A DNA stretch of 64,000 nucleotides, from the NCBI RefSeq assembly GCF_009650995.1, contig NZ_WHVV01000002.1, forward strand, positions 62,001 through 126,000. The letters are read 5' to 3'. A program made the translations under genes and the position numbers. This document shows positions 7,187-13,808 of this stretch, piece by piece. How positions within the stretch are numbered: position 1 is the stretch's first letter; every line of letters begins with the position of its first letter. The DNA comes from Sporosarcina cascadiensis (GTDB lineage Bacteria; Bacillota; Bacilli; Bacillales_A; Planococcaceae). A model generated the notes under the pieces. It made no database searches. It was not told where the DNA came from and saw only the letters and a program-made list of their open reading frames with translations.

Positions 7187-8347
7187 ATGGATTTCAATGA
7201 TTTTTACAATCAACACGGGAAACAGAACTGTAAATGCAATAAATGTTCACCTTGCAGCTCTTCAGAACATTGTAATTGCAAGCGAGGTCCAAGGGGATGT
7301 ATAGGACCTAGAGGATATGAAGGAGCTGTTGGAGCTGCCGGACCAATTGGACCTAGGGGCCCACAAGGAGTGGCTGGTCCAGTAGGTGCAAGAGGTTCGA
7401 CCGGAGCCCCCGGTCCAGCGGGTGTCACGGGAGCCCCTGGAGCAACTGGAGTCCCAGGACCAACAGGCGCCACAGGAGCAGCCGGAGTCCCGGGAGCAAC
7501 AGGTGCCCCGGGAGCGACCGGATCCCCAGGACCAACAGGCGCCCCGGGAGCGACTGGATCCCCAGGACCAACAGGCGCCCCGGGAGCGACCGGATCCCCA
7601 GGACCAACGGGCGTCACAGGAGTAGCCGGAGTCCCGGGACCAACAGGCGCCCAGGGAGCGACCGGAGCCTCAGGACCAACAGGCGTCACGGGAGCGACTG
7701 GATCCCCAGGACCAACGGGCGCCACAGGAGCGACCGGAGTCCCGGGACCAACAGGCGCCCCGGGAGCAGCCGGAGTCCCAGGACCAACGGGCGCCACAGG
7801 AGCAGCCGGAGTCCCAGGACCAACAGGCGCCACAGGAGCAGCCGGAGTCCCAGGACCAACAGGCGCCCCAGGAGCAGCCGGAGTCCCAGGACCAACAGGC
7901 GCCCCGGGAGCGACTGGTGCTACAGGTATGGCTGGTGGGTTATCTGAATTTGGGTACGTTTACAATCTAACTCCCCAAACTGTACCTATAGAAGCTGACG
8001 TTACTTTTGATTCGAACGGTATAATGACACCGGGGATTACACATTCATTAGGCACAACTAATATTGTAGTTACTACTCCGGGAACCTACGAGGTAACTTT
8101 TTCTGTGTCTGGCACAGAACCCAATCAATTTGCCCTATTCTTAAACGGGGCTCTAGCTATAGGAACAATTTACGGTGCAGGCGCGGGAACGCAGCAAAAC
8201 AACGGTCAGTCTATAATTCTTATGGCAGCTGGAGATGTTCTAACTCTGCGAAATCATTCTTCTGCAGCGGCAGTCGGCCTTGCATCTTTAATAGGCGGAA
8301 CACAAGCAAACGTTAACGCTTCTATCGTAATAAAACTATTAGGTTAA
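7187..8347 (+). CDS. Collagen-like protein with BclA-type C-terminal domain
   Basis: 386 aa. Residues 1-33 are short and Cys-rich ([17 protein letters not shown]). Residues 34-251 are about 72 uninterrupted Gly-X-Y triplets rich in GATG, GPTG and GAPGAT, expected to form a collagen triple helix. Residues 252-386 form a beta-rich globular domain like the trimerising C-terminal head of exosporium protein BclA. The start at 7187 is set by GAGGGGAGG; an upstream in-frame extension runs through repeat B and has no ribosome site. The triplet DNA is built from near-identical 36-bp units (12 residues, e.g. [12 protein letters not shown]), so copy number probably varies between strains. Location on the spore surface is inferred from relatives. 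Confidence 0.88.
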   Translation: MDFNDFYNQHGKQNCKCNKCSPCSSSEHCNCKRGPRGCIGPRGYEGAVGAAGPIGPRGPQGVAGPVGARGSTGAPGPAGVTGAPGATGVPGPTGATGAAGVPGATGAPGATGSPGPTGAPGATGSPGPTGAPGATGSPGPTGVTGVAGVPGPTGAQGATGASGPTGVTGATGSPGPTGATGATGVPGPTGAPGAAGVPGPTGATGAAGVPGPTGATGAAGVPGPTGAPGAAGVPGPTGAPGATGATGMAGGLSEFGYVYNLTPQTVPIEADVTFDSNGIMTPGITHSLGTTNIVVTTPGTYEVTFSVSGTEPNQFALFLNGALAIGTIYGAGAGTQQNNGQSIILMAAGDVLTLRNHSSAAAVGLASLIGGTQANVNASIVIKLLG

Positions 8348-8688
8348 TTCGATATGTAGAGCATTCACAACATCAAGTCGGGGTTGCTGGACGTTCGTCT
8401 GACTTTCGATTGTTTGATGGGAACAAGTAAATGAGTTGATCCGATGAATCTCATTATTTACACGCTACTCTTTCAATATAGTATATAGAGGTTTAACGGC
8501 TGGTGGATGTATGGTCCTGTGGAGGAATAGCTCTGCAGGACCGTCTATCGTATATGAGCATAAAATTATTGCGCTAGTTTAAAAAAACGTGATTGTTTAA
8601 ATAAACATGAAAATTGCAGCATTTATAATTATTTCTCGTGCAGCAAAACCTGAACAACCAGAAAGATTCGCAAAATAGGTTGCCACTT
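8348..8688. other. Intergenic region after the collagen-like gene
   Basis: No gene is visible. It contains a hairpin GGTCCTG (8513-8519) / CAGGACC (8536-8542) without a T tract, and a decayed copy of the palindromic element (8576-8645). Confidence 0.6.
8576..8645. repeat. Decayed palindromic intergenic element, copy G
   Basis: The inner block AGTTTAAAAAAACGTGATTG...AAATAAACATGAAAAT...ATTTCTCGTGCAGCA resembles the middle and right part of the other copies, but the GTGCCTGTG/CACAGGCAC ends have been lost or mutated. It looks like an old, degenerating copy. Confidence 0.55.
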
Positions 8689-8737
8689 TATATCACTTTA
8701 CGATATAACCTATTTAGATATATCGTAAAGTGATATA
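8689..8737. promoter_or_regulatory. Twin operator of the PadR regulator (perfect 19-bp inverted repeat)
   Basis: TATATCACTTTACGATATA (8689-8707) is repeated as its exact reverse complement TATATCGTAAAGTGATATA at 8719-8737. Each arm is itself nearly palindromic (TATATC-N7-GATATA). The two centres are 30 bp apart, close to three helical turns, so two dimers could bind on one face. It lies directly in front of the padR ribosome site, which implies autoregulation. Confidence 0.75.
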
Positions 8738-8755
8738 GAGGGGGGGGAATGAAAA

Positions 8756-9073
8756 TTGAAATCATTTGAGCCGCTGACGGATTCGATGTTCTATATAATG
8801 GCTTCGCTCACGGAGCCGCGGCATGGGTATGCCGTAATGAGTTTGGTAGAAGAAACGACAGAAGGAGCATTCGTCATCGGGCCGGCTTCATTGTATACGA
8901 TTATAAAAAAGCTGCTGAAGGAGCAGCTGATCGTTCTGCAAGATGAGTCGGATTCGCGCCGGAAGGTATATACATTAACGGATATAGGCCGACAAACGCT
9001 CGAAGCGGATATCGTCCGCCGGAAAGTAATGATTGAGATGGCGGAAAAGGGATTGAAGCGGGGGAGTGTATGA
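8756..9073 (+). CDS. PadR family transcriptional regulator
   Basis: 105 aa from a TTG codon, preceded by a GGGGGGG ribosome site; the nearby ATG at 8749 is out of frame and soon meets a stop. The sequence shows a PadR winged helix: SMFYIMASLTEPRHGYAVMSLVEE, GPASLYTIIKKLLKEQLI, then DSRRKVYTLTDIGRQTLEAD as the wing. It is the small PadR-s2 type. Its stop overlaps the start of the DUF2812 gene, so it probably represses this two-gene operon through the twin operator just upstream. Confidence 0.9.
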   Translation: MKSFEPLTDSMFYIMASLTEPRHGYAVMSLVEETTEGAFVIGPASLYTIIKKLLKEQLIVLQDESDSRRKVYTLTDIGRQTLEADIVRRKVMIEMAEKGLKRGSV

Positions 9074-9603
9074 TGGGGAAAACAAAATATATGATGTCTG
9101 CAGGACTAGCTTTTTCAGAAGCTGGCGATATGAAGAAATTACGCCGCGAAGCATTGCGGGGCTGGCATTTGAAAAGGTTCCGCTGTGCAGGTTACGAATT
9201 GGAGAAAGGCGAAAGTGAGGACGTTATCTACAGCATTGATTACCGCCTGCTGGAGCCGAATGAACAGGATGAATACTTTGGGATGTTCGAAATTGCGGGC
9301 TGGACGCATGTGTGCACGGAATATAATATGCACATATTCAAAGCTGATAGGGGAACGGTACCGATCTATAGTGACAGTGAGTCCGCTCGAGATAAAATCA
9401 GACGTCTAGCTATTCCTGTAAGAACAGTGACGCTCTATGTCGTTGGTCTGATGGTCCTATCAGGGCTGTTGATGAAATTCACGTCAGGAGTCATCCAATC
9501 GGTCAGCATCTTCACCTTTTATGTTGCTCTTATCATTGCAGGGCCGGCAGTTATGACATACGCAGCAACATTTTATCATCGATGGAAAAAGAGAATGAAT
9601 TGA
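9070..9603 (+). CDS. DUF2812 membrane protein
   Basis: 177 aa, with an ATG overlapping the padR stop (ATGA). The N-terminal ~105 residues form the soluble DUF2812 region (AFSEAGDMKKLRREALRGWHL..., YSIDYRL, FEIAGWTHVC). Two transmembrane helices follow (about 118-138 and 144-165). PadR-DUF2812 pairs are common in Firmicutes and are often associated with membrane-stress or peptide-antibiotic responses. The exact role here is unknown. Confidence 0.85.
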   Translation: MMGKTKYMMSAGLAFSEAGDMKKLRREALRGWHLKRFRCAGYELEKGESEDVIYSIDYRLLEPNEQDEYFGMFEIAGWTHVCTEYNMHIFKADRGTVPIYSDSESARDKIRRLAIPVRTVTLYVVGLMVLSGLLMKFTSGVIQSVSIFTFYVALIIAGPAVMTYAATFYHRWKKRMN

Positions 9604-9633
9604 AACGAAACTCATCCAGAAAGGAACTCATAT

Positions 9634-10242
9634 ATGGACTCTACAAAAGACAAATCCAATAATTCAAAGCATGAATTCAAGCTCAAAGAAACAGTTTTCG
9701 CATTTTCTTCGTTTGCATTTATTTGTTTAGCCGTCATTTTTGCTTTTATCGTTTACGATGTATTCACAATTCAAAACTTCCTTTCTTTTGATAAGCCGGC
9801 AGAGTTGTTAATCATTTCAGGAATTTCTTCTGTTGCTTTATTGTTGTTCGGGCTCATCTTGACTTTAATTATTCCTGCGAATTATATTGACGACAACAAT
9901 AAAACATACCAAGATGATTCATTGCCGGCTATTTTTATTTTTATGTTTGCAGCTGCATTATTTGAGGAGTTATTATTTAGAGGCATTATTCAAAACTTAC
10001 TTTTCCTATTTATGGGTTATCAATGGTTCGCCATCCTGTTGACAGCTCTATTGTTTACAGTCTTTCATGTCCAATATTTTAAAAAGCCCATCATGTTATT
10101 GAATATCTGTATACCCATCCTGGTTTTTGGGTGGATCTATTTTAAAACCGGCAATATCTTAGTGCCTGTTTTTGTACATTTCGTAATGAACTTTGGAATG
10201 ACAGTTTTATTTAAATATAAATTGCTCAATTTACGCAGTTAG
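9634..10242 (+). CDS. CPBP family intramembrane metalloprotease
   Basis: 202 aa, multi-spanning membrane protein. The Abi/CAAX-protease signatures are present: EELLFRG (two Glu and an Arg of motif 1), FHVQYF (motif 2 His) and VHFVMNFG (motif 3 His and Asn). In other bacteria these proteins process prenylated peptides, bacteriocin-related peptides or signalling proteins. The substrate is unknown. The gene follows padR-DUF2812 after 30 bp in the same direction, so it may share that operon. Confidence 0.88.
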   Translation: MDSTKDKSNNSKHEFKLKETVFAFSSFAFICLAVIFAFIVYDVFTIQNFLSFDKPAELLIISGISSVALLLFGLILTLIIPANYIDDNNKTYQDDSLPAIFIFMFAAALFEELLFRGIIQNLLFLFMGYQWFAILLTALLFTVFHVQYFKKPIMLLNICIPILVFGWIYFKTGNILVPVFVHFVMNFGMTVLFKYKLLNLRS

Positions 10243-10261
10243 TGTAAGGTGCCCAGTGTAA

Positions 10262-10360
10262 GGTGCCTGTGTGCCAAACAATCATGTTTGTTCCAACTTT
10301 CACGATTATTTAAACAATCATGAAAGTTTAAGTATTCATGTTTGTTTCGTGCACAGGCAC
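10262..10360. repeat. Palindromic intergenic element, copy C
   Basis: Begins GGTGCCTGTGTGCCAAAC and ends GTTTCGTGCACAGGCAC. It is about 20 bp after the CPBP stop and is preceded by a short partial duplication (AGTGTAAGGTGCC-like sequence). It lies between two convergent genes and could fold into a long terminator-like hairpin. Confidence 0.87.
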
Positions 10361-10364
10361 GTTT

Positions 10365-10874
10365 TTAAAGCGCATACAGTTCCATTATTTTATTGTTGGG
10401 CAATTTACTCGGGTCGCTCATATCAATAAAATAGGGGAGCTGCCATTGTTGGGTTTTTATTGCTTGTTTACTAGTGGGGTGGTCCCAGCTAGGGTAAACT
10501 CTTAATGCCATTTTTCCTTTTGCAGAATTGGATCGGAGTATATTCTGTGTGACAAGTAACTCCTTTGGAAATATAAATTGGCCTAATTTACTTTCATCAG
10601 CAAAGACAGTGATGACTAATAAATCAGGAGCATCTCCATAAGCAAACGGCTGATTTTTATTATGTTCATCTTTTTCCCAAAACGCAACAAACTGTCCTGC
10701 TTTTGCGGGAGTAATGTTTGCCACTCTGAAACGAACTGTTTTAGAAGCTAATTGAAATGTACCTGCACCGTACTTAGAGTTTTGCCTTTCCTCTTGGACT
10801 GTATTTACAAGTAAGTTATTTGGTTCGTAAACCATTTTATCCACATAAGCTAATGCTGTATAAAAGTCATTCAT
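10365..10874 (-). CDS. MepB family protein
   Basis: 169 aa, soluble. The sequence YGAGTFQL, VRFRVANITPAKAGQFVAFWEKD, FIFPKELL and KMALRVYPSWDHPTSKQA is characteristic of the MepB family, named after the third gene of the staphylococcal mepRAB locus. Its biochemical role is not established. Here there are no mepR or mepA genes beside it. A weak GAGGGTG ribosome site precedes the start. Confidence 0.85.
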   Translation of the reverse strand: MNDFYTALAYVDKMVYEPNNLLVNTVQEERQNSKYGAGTFQLASKTVRFRVANITPAKAGQFVAFWEKDEHNKNQPFAYGDAPDLLVITVFADESKLGQFIFPKELLVTQNILRSNSAKGKMALRVYPSWDHPTSKQAIKTQQWQLPYFIDMSDPSKLPNNKIMELYAL

Positions 10875-10922
10875 TGCTCAACACCCTCATTTACGTAATT
10901 TCACCATTGCTTCGTAAAGGTT

Positions 10923-11366
10923 TCATTCCTCTTTTTCCATCATACGTCTATTTTTTGTTCTCCGTATCAGCAAAGCGATAGCAGTGCCGCCTGAATAAAT
11001 CATAAGCAGCAAACTTCCGATTTGATTGGAGAGCTGGCCATTCTCGATAAGAGTGAACATCCCGTTTAGTATATTAGAAGTCACGGCAGCACCTGAAAGC
11101 ACAGCGGCGAGTCCCATAAGAATAATAATCAAAGCTGGCTGATCTTTTTGTTGCAAATAAGCGTTCTTGGCAATCGATAGGGTGCTGAAATACATGGCGG
11201 GAATCATAATCAGCACCAGCATTTCGAGCATGGGATTTGCCCAAGTTCCATAAAAAGTTTTTACATAACCGCTAATCATAATCATTATAAATGTAATGAT
11301 CATTGTCTGGAACGCAATTCGATGCCTTATAGAAAGTTGAAATTCATCGTATCTTGTTAGCTTCAT
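10923..11366 (-). CDS. Four-helix membrane protein paired with an XRE regulator
   Basis: 147 aa with about four hydrophobic helices (near 20-38, 45-65, 80-100 and 115-133) and a basic C-terminus (RRTKNRRMMEKEE). Its start shares one base with the stop of the upstream HTH gene (TAATG), so the two are translated together. Small HTH plus membrane-protein pairs of this kind are common in Bacillales; the membrane protein may sense something for the regulator. I cannot assign a function. Confidence 0.78.
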   Translation of the reverse strand: MKLTRYDEFQLSIRHRIAFQTMIITFIMIMISGYVKTFYGTWANPMLEMLVLIMIPAMYFSTLSIAKNAYLQQKDQPALIIILMGLAAVLSGAAVTSNILNGMFTLIENGQLSNQIGSLLLMIYSGGTAIALLIRRTKNRRMMEKEE

Positions 11367-11566
11367 TAATCATTCCCCCAAAACAAATCATTGAGCGTAA
11401 GATCCAGTGCTTTACAAATCGCAATGCAAAGTTGTAAAGAAGGATTGTAATCGCCGTTCTCGATCGCATTCATTGTCTGACGCGTCACACCTACTGCTTC
11501 AGCTAACTTTGCCTGCGATAAATCTTTTGTTGCCCGCGCCGCTTTCAGTCGTAAATTTTTTGCCAT
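11366..11566 (-). CDS. XRE family helix-turn-helix regulator
   Basis: 66 aa, essentially one HTH domain: RLKAARATKDLSQAKLAEAVGVTRQTMNAIENGDYNPSLQLCIAICKALDLTLNDLFW. This is the YozG/SinR-like 'short XRE' group that typically sits ahead of a membrane gene, as here. GAGGTTCGGCC precedes the ATG. It probably controls its own operon; no clear operator was found. Confidence 0.92.
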   Translation of the reverse strand: MAKNLRLKAARATKDLSQAKLAEAVGVTRQTMNAIENGDYNPSLQLCIAICKALDLTLNDLFWGND

Positions 11567-11753
11567 GGCCGAACCTCCTGATTAAGTGATCGTATAATAT
11601 ATCAATCATAATGTCAAATATACCCGACATATTTTAAAGTCATGGAAGAATATAAAGTTTAAGAAAATAGAGATACGATTAGTCTTTAGGATAATAGGTG
11701 ATCAAGTTAAATAGTGAGTTTTACTTTTATTCCTATCAAACTGTCGTCATTAT

Positions 11754-11804
11754 ACAAACAAACATGAAAGTTTAAACATTCATGATTGTTTCGCACACAG
11801 GCAC
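11754..11804. repeat. Half copy of the palindromic intergenic element, copy D
   Basis: Only the right half is present (ACAAACAAACATGAAAGTTTAAACATTC...GTTTCGCACACAGGCACC). The left GGTGCCTGTG end is missing, so this is a truncated copy. It lies upstream of the second ECF sigma gene. Confidence 0.75.
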
Positions 11805-11902
11805 CTCAAAAGAAGGGGATCCCAAAAGAAAGGGTACCCCGAAAGATAAATGGGTCAAAACCAGCCCGACAGTCGTCTAATCAATGAAAGGAGGCAAAAC
11901 CG

Positions 11903-12433
11903 ATGCAATATGATGAAGGAGAACTGGATAGAAGAGAGCTGCTGGTCTCATTCATCCGCGATTACGGTGACGATCTGAAACGTATTGCCTATCTGTATCT
12001 GAATGATCTGGCAGAAAGCGAAGATATCGTACAGGAAGTGCTGATCAAAAGTTATCATCAGCTGGACAGTTTCCGTCATGAGTCCAGCTATAAAACCTGG
12101 CTCATTCGCATGACGATCAACCTATGCAAAGATCATAAAAAGCGCTGGAGTGTGCGCAATATCTTCTATAAACAGGAAGCGCCGGAAGTACGCGACCACA
12201 AACTGACGGAGACGGACTACATACAAAAAGAATCTTCCAATGAGATAATGCAGCAGCTTGCCAGGCTCGCACCTAAACATAAAGAAGTGCTCATTCTCTA
12301 TTATTATGAAGAACTCACCATGCAGGAAATCAGCGACGTCCTGCAGATTAACCATAACACCGTAAAATCCAGGCTGCTGCGCGGCAAACAGGCGTTAAAA
12401 GAAAAACTCGAAAGGAGAGAGGACCATGGATGA
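11903..12433 (+). CDS. ECF-type RNA polymerase sigma factor
   Basis: 176 aa. Region 2 is DDLKRIAYLYLNDLAESEDIVQEVLIKSYHQLDSFRHESSYKTWLIRMTINLCKD, and region 4 is LTMQEISDVLQINHNTVKSRLLRGKQALKEKL. AAAGGAGG lies 9 bases before the ATG. It overlaps the downstream anti-sigma gene by 8 bp. The group resembles the SigV/SigM-like factors of Bacillus that respond to envelope stress; the signal is unknown. Confidence 0.92.
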   Translation: MQYDEGELDRRELLVSFIRDYGDDLKRIAYLYLNDLAESEDIVQEVLIKSYHQLDSFRHESSYKTWLIRMTINLCKDHKKRWSVRNIFYKQEAPEVRDHKLTETDYIQKESSNEIMQQLARLAPKHKEVLILYYYEELTMQEISDVLQINHNTVKSRLLRGKQALKEKLERREDHG

Positions 12434-13049
12434 ATTCGATCGCAGGCTTTCCAATGAAATGAAAAAAGGAACAGAGGGGATTTCATTGTCCGAACAGGAA
12501 AAACAGCAAATTCACCGGCAGATCAACCGGACGTCCTTCAAAAATAAAAAACGCGGCGTCATTATCTGGACTGTTGCCGCAGCTGCCGTTGCACTGTTCA
12601 TCGTACTGGTACTGCCAATGCTGCAGGAGCAGATGCCGAACGAGCAGAGCGCGGCGTATCATGTGGAAGACTTAGAAGGGATTTCATTATCTATAGAAGA
12701 AGCGGCAGTGCATGACAATGGGGAAATCGCCTATTTTGTAGAAATCAACAACGATACGTCGGGCACAATCCGGGAAGGCACCCTGTCGATCAGCTACGAC
12801 CTGCTGCTGCCGAATGGTTTCGAAGAGAATCCGTTCAAGCAGTCGGAAATGGTGCCGGGTGATATTTATCCACGCTCGAAAACGAGATTGAAATTTGCTG
12901 TGGATCCTACTGTTTTTAAAGAGGAAAGAATAGACTTGAGCGGTATTTCAATGGAATTGATCGGCTACTGGAATAAACTTGAACCGCAGGCACGCTTTCA
13001 GGTCGGTCAATCCACGTCAGTAGTCAGCTCGGACGGCTCATCTAATTGA
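12426..13049 (+). CDS. Putative membrane anti-sigma factor
   Basis: 207 aa. A cytoplasmic N-terminus of about 40 residues (DEFDRRLSNEMKKGTEGISLSEQEKQQIHRQI) would bind the sigma factor. One transmembrane helix follows (about 42-64), then an external domain of about 140 residues. Translational overlap with the sigma gene supports the assignment. No zinc-finger Cys/His motif is present, unlike the third pair at 56 kb. Confidence 0.8.
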   Translation: MDEFDRRLSNEMKKGTEGISLSEQEKQQIHRQINRTSFKNKKRGVIIWTVAAAAVALFIVLVLPMLQEQMPNEQSAAYHVEDLEGISLSIEEAAVHDNGEIAYFVEINNDTSGTIREGTLSISYDLLLPNGFEENPFKQSEMVPGDIYPRSKTRLKFAVDPTVFKEERIDLSGISMELIGYWNKLEPQARFQVGQSTSVVSSDGSSN

Positions 13050-13065
13050 GCCGTCCGATTTTTTT
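13030..13065 (+). terminator. Terminator of the sigma/anti-sigma operon
   Basis: CGGACGGCTCA pairs with TGAGCCGTCCG around a short loop and is followed by ATTTTTTT. The left arm overlaps the last codons of the anti-sigma gene. Confidence 0.92.
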
Positions 13066-13115
13066 GCATAAAACACTTGCAACTTCCTCACTTCCGGTGT
13101 AATATAATGACCTAG

Positions 13116-13138
13116 TGACCGAAAACGTTTTACAGTCA
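13116..13138. promoter_or_regulatory. TetR operator 1 (TGACCGAAA-N8-CAGTCA)
   Basis: A near-perfect dyad with TGAC (13116-13119) and GTCA (13135-13138) around the palindromic core AAAACGTTTT. It starts 8 bp after a TATAAT box (13103-13108), in front of the tetR gene, so binding would block transcription. The arms recur in inverted order in operator 2 (13752-13774). Confidence 0.7.
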
Positions 13139-13160
13139 TAACATAAGGTGAGGTGAAGAA

Positions 13161-13730
13161 GTGGACCGCAGACAGGAAATTTTATTGGCAGCAGAGAAAT
13201 CATTCTCTTTATTCGGCTATAAAGCCACTACGATGGATCAGGTTGCAAAAATCGCCAATGTCGGAAAAGGCACCATCTATACATTTTTCGCCAACAAAGA
13301 AGAACTGTTTCACGCGATTGTCCGGCAAATGATCGAAGAAATGCGGCGGGTATCCGATGAGTGCACGATCGAAGGTGCTTCATTCGAAGTCAACGCACAT
13401 ACGCGGCTCATGCAGCTATTGAAGTTTAGAGAAACACATCAACTGTATGTCAAATTGATCGAAGAAGAAAAAGAACTCCGGACGCCGATGGTCGGAGAAG
13501 TGCTGGCGTCGATCGAGCAGGAAATCATCGAATATGTCCGGCAGAAAATCGAGCGCAGCATTGCAAAAGGTGAACTCAAGCCCTGCAACAGCGAATTGGT
13601 TGCATACTTATTATTCAAGTCCTATCTGGCACTTGTCGTCGACTGGTCGAAAACACATGACCGGCAGCTGACAGAAGAAGAAATCGCACAGTTATTAAGC
13701 GATACGATTTTTTCCAGTCTCTTAGTCTGA
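13161..13730 (+). CDS. TetR/AcrR family transcriptional regulator (YhgD-like)
   Basis: 189 aa from a GTG preceded by AAGGTGAGGTG. The N-terminal HTH is RQEILLAAEKSFSLFGYKATTMDQVAKIANVGKGTIYTFFANKEELF, the standard TetR DNA-binding domain. The remaining ~140 residues form the ligand-binding helical domain. The order tetR-yhgE matches B. subtilis yhgD-yhgE. It probably represses itself and yhgE through the two operators at 13116 and 13752. The inducer is unknown. Confidence 0.9.
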   Translation: MDRRQEILLAAEKSFSLFGYKATTMDQVAKIANVGKGTIYTFFANKEELFHAIVRQMIEEMRRVSDECTIEGASFEVNAHTRLMQLLKFRETHQLYVKLIEEEKELRTPMVGEVLASIEQEIIEYVRQKIERSIAKGELKPCNSELVAYLLFKSYLALVVDWSKTHDRQLTEEEIAQLLSDTIFSSLLV

Positions 13731-13751
13731 GACTTTTCTTTTGAAATAAAA

Positions 13752-13774
13752 TGACTGTTTGAGCATTTCGGTCA
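13752..13774. promoter_or_regulatory. TetR operator 2 (inverted copy of operator 1)
   Basis: TGAC (13752-13755) and GTCA (13771-13774) are separated by 15 bp, as in operator 1. Read on the minus strand it is TGACCGAAA-N8-CAGTCA, identical in both arms to operator 1. It lies 35-57 bp before the yhgE start, between tetR and yhgE. Confidence 0.65.
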
Positions 13775-13808
13775 ACCGGTCTAAAACGAAAATGGAGGAA
13801 AATAACTA

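Noticed and set aside
7210-7833. Long open frame antisense to the collagen-like gene
   Set aside because: It is a product of the GC-rich Gly-X-Y codon pattern; it has no ribosome site.
13752-13808. Independent sigma-A promoter for yhgE
   Set aside because: An operator is visible but no convincing -35/-10 pair could be set by eye.
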